A stretch of 64,000 nucleotides of DNA from Vibrio sp. B1FLJ16 (GTDB lineage Bacteria; Pseudomonadota; Gammaproteobacteria; Enterobacterales; Vibrionaceae), in NCBI RefSeq assembly GCF_905175385.1, contig NZ_HG992749.1, positions 3,015,774 to 3,079,773 on the forward strand. The letters are read 5' to 3'. The notes under the pieces are model-generated. The model made no database searches. It was not told the origin of the DNA and was given only the letters and a program-made list of their open reading frames with translations. This document shows positions 11,623 through 26,749 of the stretch, piece after piece. The position numbers and the translations under genes were made by a program. Numbering within the stretch: position 1 is the stretch's first letter; every line of letters begins with the position of its first letter.

Positions 11623-11653
11623 GCAAAAAAGCCCGCTCAAAGAGCGGGCTTTT
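11623..11653 (-). terminator. rrn operon terminator, shared with ilvY
   Basis: GCCCGCTC/GAGCGGGC with a short loop is flanked by A's on the left and T's on the right. It can end the rRNA operon on the minus strand and ilvY on the plus strand. Confidence 0.88.
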
Positions 11654-11697
11654 CTAACTGCTGTCTTCACCTATAAAAGGTCAAAACCTAAATTTAA

Positions 11698-11816
11698 AGC
11701 CTGGCGATGTCCTACTCTCACATGGGGAAGCCCCACACTACCATCGGCGCTGTTTTGTTTCACTTCTGAGTTCGGAATGGAATCAGGTGGGTCCAAAACG
11801 CTATGGCCGCCAAGCA
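11698..11816 (-). rRNA. rrf: 5S ribosomal RNA
   Basis: The minus-strand sequence starts TGCTTGGCGGCCATAGCG and ends GGACATCGCCAGGCTT, about 119 nt, with the standard 5S internal block ACCTGATTCCATTCCGAAC. It is the last gene of the rrn operon. No tRNA lies between it and 23S. Confidence 0.95.
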
Positions 11817-11907
11817 AATTCTTTAATCTGGAAAGCTGTTTTTTAATTCTCGTTCTTACACATTCAATGTTCTTTTATTGAGTCCATCAAAACCCCTTGG
11901 GTGTTGT

Positions 11908-14796
<2,889 letters not shown>

Positions 14797-14993
14797 ATAC
14801 AACCCGAAGGAGTTTCGAATTGAAGTTAAACAACCAAAGTTGCTGTCTCATTATTTGAATGAGCGAGACAGCTTTCGATTTTGCCGGACTCAAATTCCAA
14901 GAACACTTGAATGTGTTGTTAGTTGTATTCCGTTAGGAATACTTTGAGAACTTTACAAATAATCTTAAAGATTATTTTGTCAGCTTTCCAAAT

Positions 14994-15005
14994 TGTTAAA
15001 GAGCT
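14994..15005 (-). promoter_or_regulatory. boxA antitermination site in rrn spacer
   Basis: AGCTCTTTAACA on the minus strand matches the boxA element used by the NusB/NusE antitermination complex. It lies between tRNA-Val and 23S, within the 320-nt stretch 14797-15117 that otherwise holds processing stems only. Confidence 0.75.
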
Positions 15006-15117
15006 ATGTTTCTTCACGAGGAAGTACATTTTCTAAAGACTTTCGGCGTCAAAAATTCCAACCAGTATCAATTGCTTGCTCTGGTTTGGACATTATATTC
15101 CAAAAATACTTAGAGAA

Positions 15118-15193
15118 TGGTGGGCGATACCGGGCTCGAACCAGTGACCCCCTGCTTGTAAGGCAGGTGCTCTCCCAACTGAGCTAATCGCCC
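15118..15193 (-). tRNA. tRNA-Val (UAC)
   Basis: 76-nt cloverleaf with encoded CCA; acceptor GGGCGAT/ATCGCCC, anticodon loop CTTACAA giving UAC, and T-loop GGTTCGAGCC. It is the third tRNA of the 16S-23S spacer. Confidence 0.96.
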
Positions 15194-15226
15194 ACATAAG
15201 TTTTTTTGATTCTTCGTGGAGAAGAA

Positions 15227-15302
15227 TGGTGGGTCGTGCAGGATTCGAACCTGCGACCAATTGATTAAAAGTCAACTGCTCTACCAACTGAGCTAACGAC
15301 CC
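15227..15302 (-). tRNA. tRNA-Lys (UUU)
   Basis: 76-nt cloverleaf with CCA; acceptor GGGTCGT/ACGACCC and anticodon loop CTTTTAA giving UUU. It is the second tRNA of the rrn spacer. Confidence 0.96.
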
Positions 15303-15304
15303 AA

Positions 15305-15380
15305 TGGTATCCCGTAGGGGAGTCGAACCCCTGTTACCGCCGTGAAAGGGCGGTGTCCTAGGCCTCTAGACGAACGGGAC
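15305..15380 (-). tRNA. tRNA-Glu (UUC)
   Basis: 76-nt cloverleaf with CCA; begins GTCCCGTTCGTCTAGAGGCC, with anticodon loop CTTTCAC giving UUC. It is the first tRNA after 16S and is separated from tRNA-Lys by 2 nt. The Glu-Lys-Val order is one of the spacer types known in vibrios. Confidence 0.96.
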
Positions 15381-15470
15381 ACTAAGTGAACATCTTGGGG
15401 GATGTTCTATCTCTTAAACTTCATAAACCATATCAATCTGTGTGGACACTCATCGTGAGTAATCATCGTA

Positions 15471-17028
<1,558 letters not shown>

Positions 17029-17236
17029 AAGATTTTGTTCGGCTCAATGAATACTGACTTCAAAACTACAAAAGTAATTTTAAAGCTATTATCGTTCCAA
17101 CAGAACGATAATGAATTGACTGTGCTGAATCCGAAGATTCAATGGTCACTTCGTATCATTGAAACCTAATTTGAAACCGAAGTTTCGAATTGGATTATCA
17201 TCAACGAGTGCCCACACAGATTGATAGGTCTATATT

Positions 17237-17248
17237 GTTAAAGAGCTT
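17237..17248 (-). promoter_or_regulatory. Leader boxA of rrn operon
   Basis: AGCTCTTTAACA on the minus strand lies about 210 nt upstream of 16S and is identical to the spacer boxA. It marks the antitermination leader. The rest of 17029-17400 is transcribed rRNA leader without genes. Confidence 0.75.
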
Positions 17249-17407
17249 TCCTGCTGAGCTTTGCTCAAACAGGACGGCCATTTTAGCGAGATAAAGTTTA
17301 GTGTCAAACACTTTTTTCAAACTTTCTTTCAGCGTTTCCGCTTAGCTAATTTGGCTTGCTAACTCAGCTTCATCTCTTTCGAAGCGTTGCCGTGTCAGCG
17401 AGGTGGC

Positions 17408-17470
17408 ATTATAGGGATTGCGATCACATTGGCAACCCCTTTTTTAAGTTTTTTTTGATTTTTCTATCGT
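17408..17470 (-). promoter_or_regulatory. rrn P1 promoter with UP element
   Basis: On the minus strand, TTGCCA (17430-17435) and TATAAT (17408-17413) are 16 bp apart. A GC-rich discriminator (GCCACCTCGC) follows, and A/T tracts cover 17440-17470 upstream as an UP element. This is the classical growth-rate and ppGpp-controlled rRNA promoter layout. Confidence 0.88.
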
Positions 17471-17555
17471 TTGGGTGTTTTTTATTCTAAAAGGCAAGTT
17501 TTCACTACTCTTCTATCAAGACATCCTCTTCAATCGCCCCTAATAAGGAGAAAAA

Positions 17556-18104
17556 ATGAGTTCAATAAGAAGTTATAAAGGCATCCAACCGCAACTTGGC
17601 GAGCGAGTTTACGTCGATTCAACGTCTGTTTTAGTTGGAGACATTATCATCGGGGACGATTCTAGCATTTGGCCTTTAGTTGCAGCGCGCGGGGATGTTA
17701 ATCATATCCACATCGGAAAGCGCACAAATATCCAGGATGGCAGCGTTTTACACGTTACACATAAGAATCAAGAAAATCCTAATGGCTACCCATTGGTTAT
17801 TGGTAATGATGTCACTATTGGACATAAGGTAATGCTGCATGGTTGTGAGATTCACGATCGAGTATTGGTAGGGATGGGAGCAATTGTTCTCGACGGTGTG
17901 GTAATTCAGTCAGAAGTAATGATTGGCGCTGGTAGTTTGGTGCCACCAGGAAAAGTATTGGAAAGTGGTTACCTCTATGTAGGCAGCCCGGTTAAGCAAG
18001 CACGCCCTCTGTCAGAGAAAGAGCGCGCCTTTTTGCAAAAGTCTTCTGATAACTATGTACAGAACAAAAATGACTACTTAAATGAAGTTGAAGTTATTAG
18101 TTAA
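17556..18104 (+). CDS. yrdA: Gamma-carbonic anhydrase-like protein YrdA
   Basis: Trimeric left-handed beta-helix protein of the gamma-carbonic anhydrase/PaaY group, 182 residues (E. coli YrdA 184). Hexapeptide repeats fill residues 15-145, and candidate zinc histidines are His66, His90 and His95. Enzymatic activity is not certain for this subgroup. An AAGGAG site 6 nt before the ATG sets the start. It is convergent with yrdB. Confidence 0.9.
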   Translation: MSSIRSYKGIQPQLGERVYVDSTSVLVGDIIIGDDSSIWPLVAARGDVNHIHIGKRTNIQDGSVLHVTHKNQENPNGYPLVIGNDVTIGHKVMLHGCEIHDRVLVGMGAIVLDGVVIQSEVMIGAGSLVPPGKVLESGYLYVGSPVKQARPLSEKERAFLQKSSDNYVQNKNDYLNEVEVIS

Positions 18105-18120
18105 TTGTTCGTTATTCTAC

Positions 18121-18384
18121 TTATTCAATAACAATGTGGCCTTCTTCATCGAAGGCTTCATCTTCTATCAGTTCTTCAGCAATTTCTTCTAGATCAAACC
18201 GGCAGGCGACAAACACTTCTACTGCTTGTTGCTCGCTTTTAATATCCGAACCACTGATTTTGACTAACTTCTGTTTTGTTACGTAGCATTCTATCAGAGC
18301 TCCCGACTGCTGCGCAGGAAAGCGTACCGATTGCGAAGGCTCGTCCCACGACTGCATGTCAGGAAATAAAATAGATTGATTCAT
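18121..18384 (-). CDS. yrdB: DUF1488 family protein YrdB
   Basis: Small acidic protein of 87 residues resembling E. coli YrdB (85), beginning MNQSILFPDMQSWDE, with a central basic strand region and an acidic C-terminus. Function unknown. It follows aroE by 3 nt, the same arrangement as in enterobacteria. Confidence 0.82.
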   Translation of the reverse strand: MNQSILFPDMQSWDEPSQSVRFPAQQSGALIECYVTKQKLVKISGSDIKSEQQAVEVFVACRFDLEEIAEELIEDEAFDEEGHIVIE

Positions 18385-18387
18385 CGG

Positions 18388-19221
18388 TTACTGACCTTCA
18401 AGGTTTTTTCTTAATTCACGTAAGATCTGTTTGGCGCCAGGACGCAAGCCACGCCACAACATAAAACTTTCAGATGCCTGGCTGACCAACATTCCTAAAC
18501 CATCATAAGCTTGAGCAGCGCCATGCTCCTTAGCCCAATGGTTAAACTTAGTATCGCCACTTCCATACATCATGTCATAGCTGACACTATCAGGCGCGAA
18601 AATAGCTGGCGATATTTCAGGAAGATCACCACTCAGCGACGCGGAAGTAGAGTTGATAATGACGTCATATTCTTCATTAATGGCGCTCATCTCTTTCGCT
18701 GTCACCGCTCCATACGCAGCGAACAGCTCCGCCAACTCTTCTGCTTTGGAAAAAGTTCTATTGGTGACCGTCAGAGTAACGGGCTTTTGCTCAAGTAACG
18801 GAAGAATTACACCACGAGAAGCACCACCAGCACCTATGATAAGGATACGGGCACCTTCTAAAGCCACTTGATGCTGGAGCAAGTCTTGTACCAAGCCAGC
18901 CCCGTCCGTGTTGTCACCTATGATCTCACCGTCATCAAGTTTTTTTAGCGTATTCACGGCACCAGCCAATTGCGCGCGTTCAGTCAAACGACTGGCAAAT
19001 TGATAAGCCTCTTCTTTGAAAGGTAAGGTCACGTTACATCCTTTGCCACCTTCAGCAAAAAACATGGTCACCGCCTCGATAAACCCACCAACTGGCGCAC
19101 ATTCAGCCGTATAAGTCAGTGACTGATTAGTTTGGCGAGCAAAGAGTGTATGGATAAATGGCGACTTACTATGCCCGATAGGATTACCAAACACGGCGTA
19201 GCGATCAATTTGCTGAGTCAT
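18388..19221 (-). CDS. aroE: Shikimate dehydrogenase AroE
   Basis: NADPH-dependent reduction of 3-dehydroshikimate to shikimate in aromatic amino acid synthesis. The N-terminal shikimate-binding [10 protein letters not shown] is at residues 18-27, the catalytic lysine lies in NVTLPFKEE, and the Rossmann motif [11 protein letters not shown] is near 126-136. It has 277 residues, close to E. coli's 272. It is co-directional with hemF and followed by yrdB. Confidence 0.96.
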   Translation of the reverse strand: MTQQIDRYAVFGNPIGHSKSPFIHTLFARQTNQSLTYTAECAPVGGFIEAVTMFFAEGGKGCNVTLPFKEEAYQFASRLTERAQLAGAVNTLKKLDDGEIIGDNTDGAGLVQDLLQHQVALEGARILIIGAGGASRGVILPLLEQKPVTLTVTNRTFSKAEELAELFAAYGAVTAKEMSAINEEYDVIINSTSASLSGDLPEISPAIFAPDSVSYDMMYGSGDTKFNHWAKEHGAAQAYDGLGMLVSQASESFMLWRGLRPGAKQILRELRKNLEGQ

Positions 19222-19251
19222 TTCCTTACCTTTATTCCTTACCTAAATACA

Positions 19252-19286
19252 GAGAAAAACAGGGCCATCTGATTAAAGATGACCCT
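19252..19286 (-). terminator. Terminator downstream of hemF
   Basis: On the minus strand, AGGGTCATCT pairs with AGATGGCCCT (one G-U) around a T/A-rich loop, followed by GTTTTTCTC. It separates hemF from aroE. Confidence 0.7.
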
Positions 19287-19323
19287 ATCACTATCTATCT
19301 ATATAGAAAAGGAGATTCAGCGC

Positions 19324-20244
<921 letters not shown>

Positions 20245-20288
20245 TTATTACCTATTATCCGATAACTATTGATAACTAACTGGCAGGG

Positions 20289-20846
20289 TTAGCCCTGTCT
20301 TAATATTTGCGAGGTTTTAGCGTCACGAATCTCACTTGGTTTATCACGGCCACTGGTTTCACCACGAAGAATCGCCACCAGTTTGTCTCCTAACTGCAGC
20401 TCAACTTCTTCTGTCGTCATGCACGGCGGTAAGCCAGAAAGATTTGCGCTGGTAGAGGTTAACGGCTTTCCGAATGCATTACACATTTTTTGCACCAAAG
20501 GATGATCAGTCACACGAACAGCAATTGAATCAAACTGCCCTGAAACCCAATTAGATACTTTATCGCTCGCAGGCATGATCCAAGTGTACGGACCCGGCCA
20601 GGTTGCATGAACTTTATCTAGTTGCTCCTGAGTAAGTTGAGATTCATCAATATAAGGCAATAACTGCTCATAACTGGCCGCAATCAGAATAAGCCCCTTC
20701 TCTACTGGACGTTGTTTCAGTTCCAGCAGTTTTTGGATGGCTTCTGGGTTGTCCGGATCGCACCCGACACCAAAAACGCCCTCTGTCGGATAGGCAATTA
20801 CTTCGCCTTGCTGTAGTGCGCTCAGCACCTGTTCAAAGTTATCCAC
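20289..20846 (-). CDS. tsaC: Threonylcarbamoyl-AMP synthase TsaC
   Basis: Makes threonylcarbamoyl-AMP from threonine, bicarbonate and ATP for the t6A37 modification of ANN-decoding tRNAs. It is a YrdC-fold protein of 185 residues with [25 protein letters not shown] and TSANLSGLP typical of the family. It lies in the same cluster as aroE/hemF and is divergent from purEK. Confidence 0.95.
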   Translation of the reverse strand: MDNFEQVLSALQQGEVIAYPTEGVFGVGCDPDNPEAIQKLLELKQRPVEKGLILIAASYEQLLPYIDESQLTQEQLDKVHATWPGPYTWIMPASDKVSNWVSGQFDSIAVRVTDHPLVQKMCNAFGKPLTSTSANLSGLPPCMTTEEVELQLGDKLVAILRGETSGRDKPSEIRDAKTSQILRQG

Positions 20847-20959
20847 CGATTACTTCCTGATAGTCTGATTATTATGTTATGCCGCTAAGTGTACAAAGAT
20901 TCATTCTCAGAGACTAAAGCTATTTTTTTATAAAATGTATCAATAACATTTACCGAGCC

Positions 20960-20997
20960 ACGCAAACGTTTGCTTGAGACAAAAATCCCCGTATAAT
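20960..20997 (+). promoter_or_regulatory. purEK promoter with PurR operator
   Basis: ACGCAAACGTTTGCTT (20960-20975) matches the PurR box (ACGCAAACGTTTGCGT) at 15 of 16 positions. TATAAT lies at 20992-20997; a -35 TTTGCT (20969-20974) at 17-bp spacing is inside the operator, so PurR binding would block RNA polymerase. Confidence 0.88.
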
Positions 20998-21047
20998 GCG
21001 CACAAATTTATCAGCTCACCTAATTTTGCAGCTTGAAGGAGTTTGAG

Positions 21048-21533
21048 ATGAAAGTCGGTATCATCATGGGTTCTAAATCAGATTGGCCAACCATGAAATT
21101 AGCAGCAGACATGCTGGATCAGTTTGGTGTGTCTTACGAAACAAAAGTGGTGTCAGCTCACCGTACTCCTCAGCTGTTAGCCGATTACGCAAGCAGTGCA
21201 AAAGAACGTGGTATCAAAGTGATCATCGCTGGTGCGGGCGGCGCGGCTCACCTTCCAGGCATGGCAGCGGCATTCACCAGTGTGCCAGTACTCGGCGTTC
21301 CGGTTCAGTCTCGTGCACTGAAAGGCATGGACTCTCTGCTGTCTATCGTACAAATGCCAAAAGGTATCGCAGTCGGTACGTTGGCAATTGGCGAAGCGGG
21401 CGCAGCTAACGCAGGCATCCTGGCAGCACAGATTCTGGGTACTCATGATGAAAGCATCATGGCCAAAGTCGAAGCGTTCCGTAATGAACAGACAGAAACC
21501 GTACTGGCGAACCCAAACCCAGCTGAGGATTAA
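21048..21533 (+). CDS. purE: N5-carboxyaminoimidazole ribonucleotide mutase PurE
   Basis: Class I PurE moves the carboxylate of N5-CAIR to C4 in purine synthesis. The ATG at 21048 follows GAAGGAG and gives 161 residues, starting [16 protein letters not shown] with the substrate-binding SDW; an upstream TTG is less likely. AGGAAHLPG is the second signature. It is co-transcribed with purK (4-nt gap). Confidence 0.96.
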   Translation: MKVGIIMGSKSDWPTMKLAADMLDQFGVSYETKVVSAHRTPQLLADYASSAKERGIKVIIAGAGGAAHLPGMAAAFTSVPVLGVPVQSRALKGMDSLLSIVQMPKGIAVGTLAIGEAGAANAGILAAQILGTHDESIMAKVEAFRNEQTETVLANPNPAED

Positions 21534-21537
21534 TCGG

Positions 21538-22671
21538 ATGCATGTACTGGTTCTCGGAGCAGGTCAGCTGGCTCGTATGATGTCTCTGGCTGGTGCGCCA
21601 CTGAATATTCAAATCTCGGCTTACGATGTCGGTAGCGGTAACGTTGTCCATCCTCTTACTCAACACGTGCTTGGACATGGTCTAGAAAATGCCATTGAAC
21701 AAGTCGATGTTATTACAGCAGAATTCGAGCATATTCCTCACGATGTACTCGACATCTGTGAAAAAAGCGGAAAGTTCCTTCCTAGTACCGAAGCCATCAA
21801 GGCTGGCGGTGACCGACGTCTTGAAAAAGCATTATTAGATAATGCTGGTGTACGTAACGCAAAGTACTACGTAATTGAAACACGGGAAGATTTTGAACGT
21901 GCCATTGAACACGTCGGCATGCCAATGGTGCTGAAAAGCGCTTTAGGCGGCTACGACGGGAAAGGACAATGGCGCTTGAAAGAAGCTTCTCAGGTAGACG
22001 CTATCTGGATGGAAATGGCCGAGTGCATCGCAACAACACCAACTCAAGCGATTGTAGCTGAGGAGTTTGTGCCATTTAACCGTGAAGTATCGTTAGTCGG
22101 CGCCCGCGGCAAAGATGGCAGTGTTGAAGTTTATCCGCTGGCAGAAAACGTGCACACCAATGGTGTGTTGAGCCTGTCGACAGCCATTGATGCACCAGAG
22201 CTGCAAGATCAAGCCAAGCAAATGTTCACCGCAGTTGCAGACAGCCTGGAGTACGTTGGCGTATTAGCTCTCGAGTTCTTTGATGTCGATGGTGCTTTGT
22301 TGGTTAATGAGATTGCTCCACGGGTACACAACTCAGGTCACTGGACACAACAAGGTGCGGAAACTTGCCAGTTTGAAAACCATCTGCGCGCAGTGTGCAG
22401 CTTGCCACTAGGCAGCACCAAACTGATTCGCGAAACCTCGATGGTAAACATTCTTGGAGAAGATACGCTCCCAGAAGCACTGCTGGCGATGGATGGTTGC
22501 CATATCCACTGGTACGGTAAAGAGAAACGCGCTGGGCGCAAAATGGGTCACATCAATGTATGTGGTGACTACCCGGGAGAACTGCAACGCAGAGTTTGTG
22601 CATTAGCAGAAGTGTTGAATCCTGTTGCTTTTCCTGCTGTGCATGAGTTTGCCAAACAATCACAGGCTTAG
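21538..22671 (+). CDS. purK: N5-carboxyaminoimidazole ribonucleotide synthase PurK
   Basis: ATP-grasp ligase that makes N5-CAIR from AIR, bicarbonate and ATP, feeding PurE. It starts at the ATG at 21538 ([15 protein letters not shown]), 4 nt after the purE stop, and has 377 residues. [14 protein letters not shown] and [14 protein letters not shown] mark the ATP-grasp fold and metal site. A longer in-frame reading that overlaps purE is not credible. Confidence 0.96.
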   Translation: MHVLVLGAGQLARMMSLAGAPLNIQISAYDVGSGNVVHPLTQHVLGHGLENAIEQVDVITAEFEHIPHDVLDICEKSGKFLPSTEAIKAGGDRRLEKALLDNAGVRNAKYYVIETREDFERAIEHVGMPMVLKSALGGYDGKGQWRLKEASQVDAIWMEMAECIATTPTQAIVAEEFVPFNREVSLVGARGKDGSVEVYPLAENVHTNGVLSLSTAIDAPELQDQAKQMFTAVADSLEYVGVLALEFFDVDGALLVNEIAPRVHNSGHWTQQGAETCQFENHLRAVCSLPLGSTKLIRETSMVNILGEDTLPEALLAMDGCHIHWYGKEKRAGRKMGHINVCGDYPGELQRRVCALAEVLNPVAFPAVHEFAKQSQA

Positions 22672-22696
22672 CATCCACATCCAGCTCAAGACAAAT

Positions 22697-22729
22697 AAAA
22701 ATGGTCGCACTTCAAATGCGACCATTTTT
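22697..22729 (+). terminator. Shared terminator, purK / yrdD
   Basis: AAAAATGGTCGCA pairs with TGCGACCATTTTT around CTTCAAA; symmetrical A and T runs let it serve purK and the opposing yrdD. Confidence 0.88.
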
Positions 22730-22745
22730 ATTTCTATTCGATTCA

Positions 22746-23315
22746 TTAGCCTTGCTGAGTATGCTGACACTTGCGGTTTGCACATTGCAACTTGATACCA
22801 CTGGCGAGTTTCTTCTCAACCAGCAAAGTAAACCCACACTCTTCACACTGGCCTTTGACCGGAGGTAGGTTCACGGCAAACTTACACTTTGGGTAATTAT
22901 CACAGGCATAAAATGTTTTACCGAAGCGCGTCTTTCGTTCAACTAAATGACCTTTGCCACAATCGGGGCAAGCATACTGCTCCTGAGACTGCTTTTCTGG
23001 TTCAGGCTGATTAATCGACTCAATATGATGGCAAGCAGGGTAATTACTGCACCCGACAAACATGCCGTAACGCCCCTGACGCAGAACCAGCTCATTCGCG
23101 CAATCAGGACACGGTACACCGAGCTCTTTTACGATGTGACCATCATTACTGTGCAACGCTTTGATATAGTCACAACTTGGATAGTGATTGCAACCGAGAA
23201 ACGGGCCGTGTTTACCGTGCTTGAGGGTTAGCTCACCGCCGCATTTTGGACAAGGCTCATGAACCAGAGCGTGCTCATGCGCAGAGAAAAGGGTGTTGTC
23301 GATTTTACTACTCAT
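22746..23315 (-). CDS. yrdD: Topoisomerase-type zinc-ribbon protein YrdD
   Basis: 189-residue protein made almost wholly of four zinc ribbons like those at the C-terminus of DNA topoisomerase I. Each has a CPxC or CxxC knuckle followed by a GCxxYPxC-type knuckle: CPKCGG...CNHYPSC, CPDCAN...CSNYPAC, CPDCGK...CDNYPKC, CEECGF...CANRKC. It probably binds nucleic acid; its role is unknown. It has no topoisomerase catalytic domain, so it is not a fragment of topA. Confidence 0.88.
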   Translation of the reverse strand: MSSKIDNTLFSAHEHALVHEPCPKCGGELTLKHGKHGPFLGCNHYPSCDYIKALHSNDGHIVKELGVPCPDCANELVLRQGRYGMFVGCSNYPACHHIESINQPEPEKQSQEQYACPDCGKGHLVERKTRFGKTFYACDNYPKCKFAVNLPPVKGQCEECGFTLLVEKKLASGIKLQCANRKCQHTQQG

Positions 23316-23393
23316 AGTTACCGCTTAATTGAAGGCATGCAAAATAGACAAGCTCCGTTAGTATGATTGAACCAGAACTTGTCTAGATTGAAC

Positions 23394-23873
23394 TTAGTGA
23401 AGAATCCCCTGCTCCTTGGTATATAACAGCTCTTCCATCAGCGTATAAGCATTTTCATTACCCGGTACATTAAACAGCACCATCAGAATGATCCATTTCA
23501 GATCATCAAGTTCAAACTCGCTTGTTTCCAGCCCCATCACGCGGTCAATGACCATTTCACGCGTTTCTGTCGTCAACACATTGATTTGCTCAAGGAATAA
23601 CAAAAAGCCCCGGCTTTCTATATCCAGACGCTGCATCTCTTTTGCAGTGTAAATACGAGTCGATGACGATGCGATACACGCCGATATGGCTGAAGATGTA
23701 TCACTTTGCTGCAGTGCGGCAAGCTCTTCTAACCAGACAAGGGCTTTGTAGATATCTTTTTGCTGGAAGCCTGCACGGAGCAGCTCATCTTCCAACTCGT
23801 CTTGTTCGACCTGTAACTCTGCATCGCTATGGATGTAGGTTTCGAATAGATACATCAGTATATCCATCATCAT
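23394..23873 (-). CDS. smg: DUF494 family protein Smg
   Basis: All-helical, acidic protein of 159 residues starting (MM)[18 protein letters not shown], very close to E. coli Smg. Function unknown. The first of three consecutive ATGs is favoured because GGGAGGGG sits 7 nt upstream. It begins 2 nt after dprA stops, the usual dprA-smg order. Confidence 0.9.
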   Translation of the reverse strand: MMMDILMYLFETYIHSDAELQVEQDELEDELLRAGFQQKDIYKALVWLEELAALQQSDTSSAISACIASSSTRIYTAKEMQRLDIESRGFLLFLEQINVLTTETREMVIDRVMGLETSEFELDDLKWIILMVLFNVPGNENAYTLMEELLYTKEQGILH

Positions 23874-23875
23874 AG

Positions 23876-24985
23876 CTAGCCCCTCCCCTTTCGAATATAG
23901 CCACCTGAAACTGCAACAACATGCCCTGAAAGCTCAAGCTCCAAGAGCTGCATCATGACTTCCTGGACAGGTATATTGGTCCTGCTTGCAAGAATATCAA
24001 CCGGTGTAGCTTCACTTCCTACGTTAGCTAACAGCTGAGGAAATGGCAATTCTTCTTCTTCATTTAACGCAGAAAATAAATCAAAAGTCTGATTAACAGA
24101 CCAGTCGAGCAACGACTGTATTTCATCGAGCACGTCTTTGGTCTTTTCTACGAGACAGGCACCATTACGAATCAAATGATTGCCACCACTGGCATTAGCC
24201 GCATTGATAGAGGTAGGCAGAGCAAACACTTCTCTTCCTTGCTCAAGGGCGTAGCGTGCGGTGATCAGCGAGCCACTTTTCTCTGCAGCTTCTACCACTA
24301 AAACCCCGAGCGATAACCCGCTAATGATTCGATTCCGACGCGGAAAGTGTTCTGCCCTCGGCTTGGCATCGGGGCGAAACTCAGAAACAAGCGCACCGTT
24401 TTCTGCAGCCCGTTGAGCGAGTCCGCGATGCCGGGCCGGATAAATTTGTGCTAGGCCAGAGCCGAGTACGGCTATCGTCTTACCACCAGCCTGCAGGGCT
24501 CCGTCATGAGCGTGGCCATCTATGCCCAGAGCTAACCCACTGGTGACGACAAGATCGTTGCGAGCAAAGTCGGCAGCAAAATAACGGGCATGCTGCAATC
24601 CGTCAACACTGGCATTACGGCTTCCCACCATGGCAATCTGGGGCTGAGATAAACAGGTAGACTCTCCTTGAACAAACAGTAATGGAGGAGGAGTAACAAT
24701 CTGCCTGAGTAACGGAGGGTAAAAGGGATCGTCTAAGGTCAGGATATGATGATTTGCAGAGCGTGCTTTCCAGGCCAGGCAAGCATCAACTTCTTTATCG
24801 ACCGATGACCAAGCTTGAAGTTGCTTCGGGCTCAAGCCAAGTCGTTGTAGGTACTCAGGGGAAGAATTAACAATATTACGCGGGGTATCTTTGCTCAGAA
24901 GCTGATTCATTCTGACCCCGCCAATGCCTGGTAAGCAACTCAGCTTTAGCCAGGCAATAAGGTCATTTTCATTGGGACGAGTCAT
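23876..24985 (-). CDS. dprA: DNA processing protein DprA (Smf)
   Basis: Loads RecA on incoming single-stranded DNA in natural transformation. It has 369 residues: an N-terminal helix-hairpin-helix/SAM-like region, then the Rossmann-type core (about 80-290) with [30 protein letters not shown] and [12 protein letters not shown], and a C-terminal winged-helix region. It overlaps the LysM gene by 17 nt. Together with comM in this window it suggests transformability, which is known for several vibrios. Confidence 0.94.
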   Translation of the reverse strand: MTRPNENDLIAWLKLSCLPGIGGVRMNQLLSKDTPRNIVNSSPEYLQRLGLSPKQLQAWSSVDKEVDACLAWKARSANHHILTLDDPFYPPLLRQIVTPPPLLFVQGESTCLSQPQIAMVGSRNASVDGLQHARYFAADFARNDLVVTSGLALGIDGHAHDGALQAGGKTIAVLGSGLAQIYPARHRGLAQRAAENGALVSEFRPDAKPRAEHFPRRNRIISGLSLGVLVVEAAEKSGSLITARYALEQGREVFALPTSINAANASGGNHLIRNGACLVEKTKDVLDEIQSLLDWSVNQTFDLFSALNEEEELPFPQLLANVGSEATPVDILASRTNIPVQEVMMQLLELELSGHVVAVSGGYIRKGRG

Positions 24986-26060
24986 CTGCTGCTGGCGTTT
25001 CAGTCAGTGGTGAAACCACTGTGACTCCGTTACTGATTGGTTTGGAACTGTTCGTTATCAGGGCCAAGCTGAAATATTCATAAGGGCGAATCACCAGCAG
25101 CTCACCTACCTTACTTTGTGGCAAGGTGATTTTCTTATCAAGTAAGCCAAACTCTTTTTTATAGCCATCGCCATCCTGATAAACCGGATGAGCGTCCTCT
25201 TTTAAATCAAATACACTGCCCTGTATCAGCGCATCCGCCGTTCCCCTGTCAATAACAACAACCTGACTGGTCGAGCTAAAGCGGATACCTTCAATGTTTC
25301 CGAGCAACTTAGCTGAGGTACCTGCCGGTGAAGGCAATGGATGGAATGTCGTCGTAAACTCACTTTCTGCCATCTGGTTAGGTAACGCAATGTCATTACG
25401 AACGATTTCTTGCAGCTGTGAAGTAATCTTTAAGCCAGAATAATCTTCGGAGGCTTCAACTAACTCTCCTTTTGCAATTAAACGCAACGCTGTGATCTCC
25501 TTTGAGATGTCCTCTCGTGAGAAAGTCTCCACAGGACGGTAAATAGCCCATTGCGTCGACGTGTGCTCACCGCTGATATACAGCACATCTTCTGCGGTCA
25601 GGTATTTACTGCCCTTAGTACTGCCCATCACCTTAACGGCATTATCCAGAGTATCTTCATCTACCAACCGGTCAGAATTGAGATAAGGTATCACCAGGCC
25701 TTCAGCTACGGTTGGTACGGCTTTTCTCTCGGTGATACGCGCCTGAGGGCTCAGTTTCTTAACCGGCTTTAAACTCAGTACGGGCTGACCATTGATCCAC
25801 ACTAATGACAGTTTATCACCGGGGTAAATTAAATGCGGGTTGTCTATCTCCGGGTTAACTTGCCATAAACGCGGCCACAACCAAGGACTATCCAGATACA
25901 TTGCCGAAATATCCCACAAGGTGTCACCTTTCACCACTACATACGTTTGTGGCGCATTAGCTTTAACAGCGAGTGGTTTGGAATCCGCACTGGCGGCTGC
26001 ACTGAGAGAGAAAAATAACGGCAACATAACACTGGTAACGTTGCGAAAAATTCGATTCAT
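24969..26060 (-). CDS. LysM domain protein, exported
   Basis: 363-residue exported protein with a signal peptide (residues 1-26, cut near AASA-DS). One LysM peptidoglycan-binding domain follows (about 36-85; VVVKGDTLWDISAMYL) with PWLWPRLWQVNP characteristic of a Vibrio/Shewanella family next to dprA. The C-terminal 250 residues match no domain I can name. The ATG at 26060 is chosen because AAGGA lies 8 nt upstream. It is divergent from def and its end overlaps dprA. Confidence 0.85.
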   Translation of the reverse strand: MNRIFRNVTSVMLPLFFSLSAAASADSKPLAVKANAPQTYVVVKGDTLWDISAMYLDSPWLWPRLWQVNPEIDNPHLIYPGDKLSLVWINGQPVLSLKPVKKLSPQARITERKAVPTVAEGLVIPYLNSDRLVDEDTLDNAVKVMGSTKGSKYLTAEDVLYISGEHTSTQWAIYRPVETFSREDISKEITALRLIAKGELVEASEDYSGLKITSQLQEIVRNDIALPNQMAESEFTTTFHPLPSPAGTSAKLLGNIEGIRFSSTSQVVVIDRGTADALIQGSVFDLKEDAHPVYQDGDGYKKEFGLLDKKITLPQSKVGELLVIRPYEYFSLALITNSSKPISNGVTVVSPLTETPAADDSSQ

Positions 26061-26197
26061 GACCCTCATCCTTGGTCTGTAAAGCAGTAATCAGAGTGAA
26101 AATTAATGTTGGATGCTGTCATTTAGGTCATAAAATGTCTAGAATTGACCCAACAAGGTTTGTGCTGTTTCGGCACAGTTCAATATTTCGAGTGAAT

Positions 26198-26716
26198 ATG
26201 TCTGTATTACAAGTATTAACATTTCCAGATGATCGTCTTCGCACTGTTGCTAAACCTGTCGAAGAAGTGACCCCTGAGATTCAAAAAATCGTCGATGACA
26301 TGATTGAAACCATGTACGACGAAGAAGGTATTGGCCTTGCTGCAACGCAGGTTGATATCCATAAACGTATCGTAGTGATCGATATTTCAGATACTCGTGA
26401 TGAGCCTATGGTGCTTATCAATCCTGAGATTCTGGAAAAGCGTGGTGAAGATGGCATCGAAGAAGGCTGTCTATCGGTACCGGGTGCTCGCGCGCTTGTG
26501 CCTCGCGCCGCTGAAGTTACGGTAAAAGCACTGGATCGTGACGGCAAAGAATTTACCTTTGACGCTGACGACCTGCTAGCGATTTGTGTTCAGCACGAGC
26601 TGGATCACCTGCAAGGTAAGCTGTTTGTTGATTATCTGTCGCCACTGAAGCGTAAACGTATTCAGGACAAGCTAGCGAAGATCAAACGCTACAACGAGAA
26701 GCAGCTAAACGCTTAA
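26198..26716 (+). CDS. def: Peptide deformylase Def
   Basis: Iron/zinc hydrolase that removes the formyl group from nascent proteins. The ATG at 26198 gives 172 residues (E. coli 169). All three motifs are present: GIGLAATQ (44-51), EGCLS (89-93) and HELDH (133-137). It is followed by fmt, so the enzymes that add and remove formyl groups are paired. Confidence 0.97.
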   Translation: MSVLQVLTFPDDRLRTVAKPVEEVTPEIQKIVDDMIETMYDEEGIGLAATQVDIHKRIVVIDISDTRDEPMVLINPEILEKRGEDGIEEGCLSVPGARALVPRAAEVTVKALDRDGKEFTFDADDLLAICVQHELDHLQGKLFVDYLSPLKRKRIQDKLAKIKRYNEKQLNA

Positions 26717-26749
26717 TCGCGAACCATACCAATTATAAGGAAGTCTACC

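Noticed and set aside
21388..21537. N-terminal extension of purK overlapping purE
   Set aside because: The purK homology starts exactly at the ATG at 21538, and the overlapping part only shadows purE.
22746..23315. Truncated topA pseudogene
   Set aside because: Four complete zinc ribbons with its own start and terminator, and the same stand-alone gene (yrdD) exists in E. coli.
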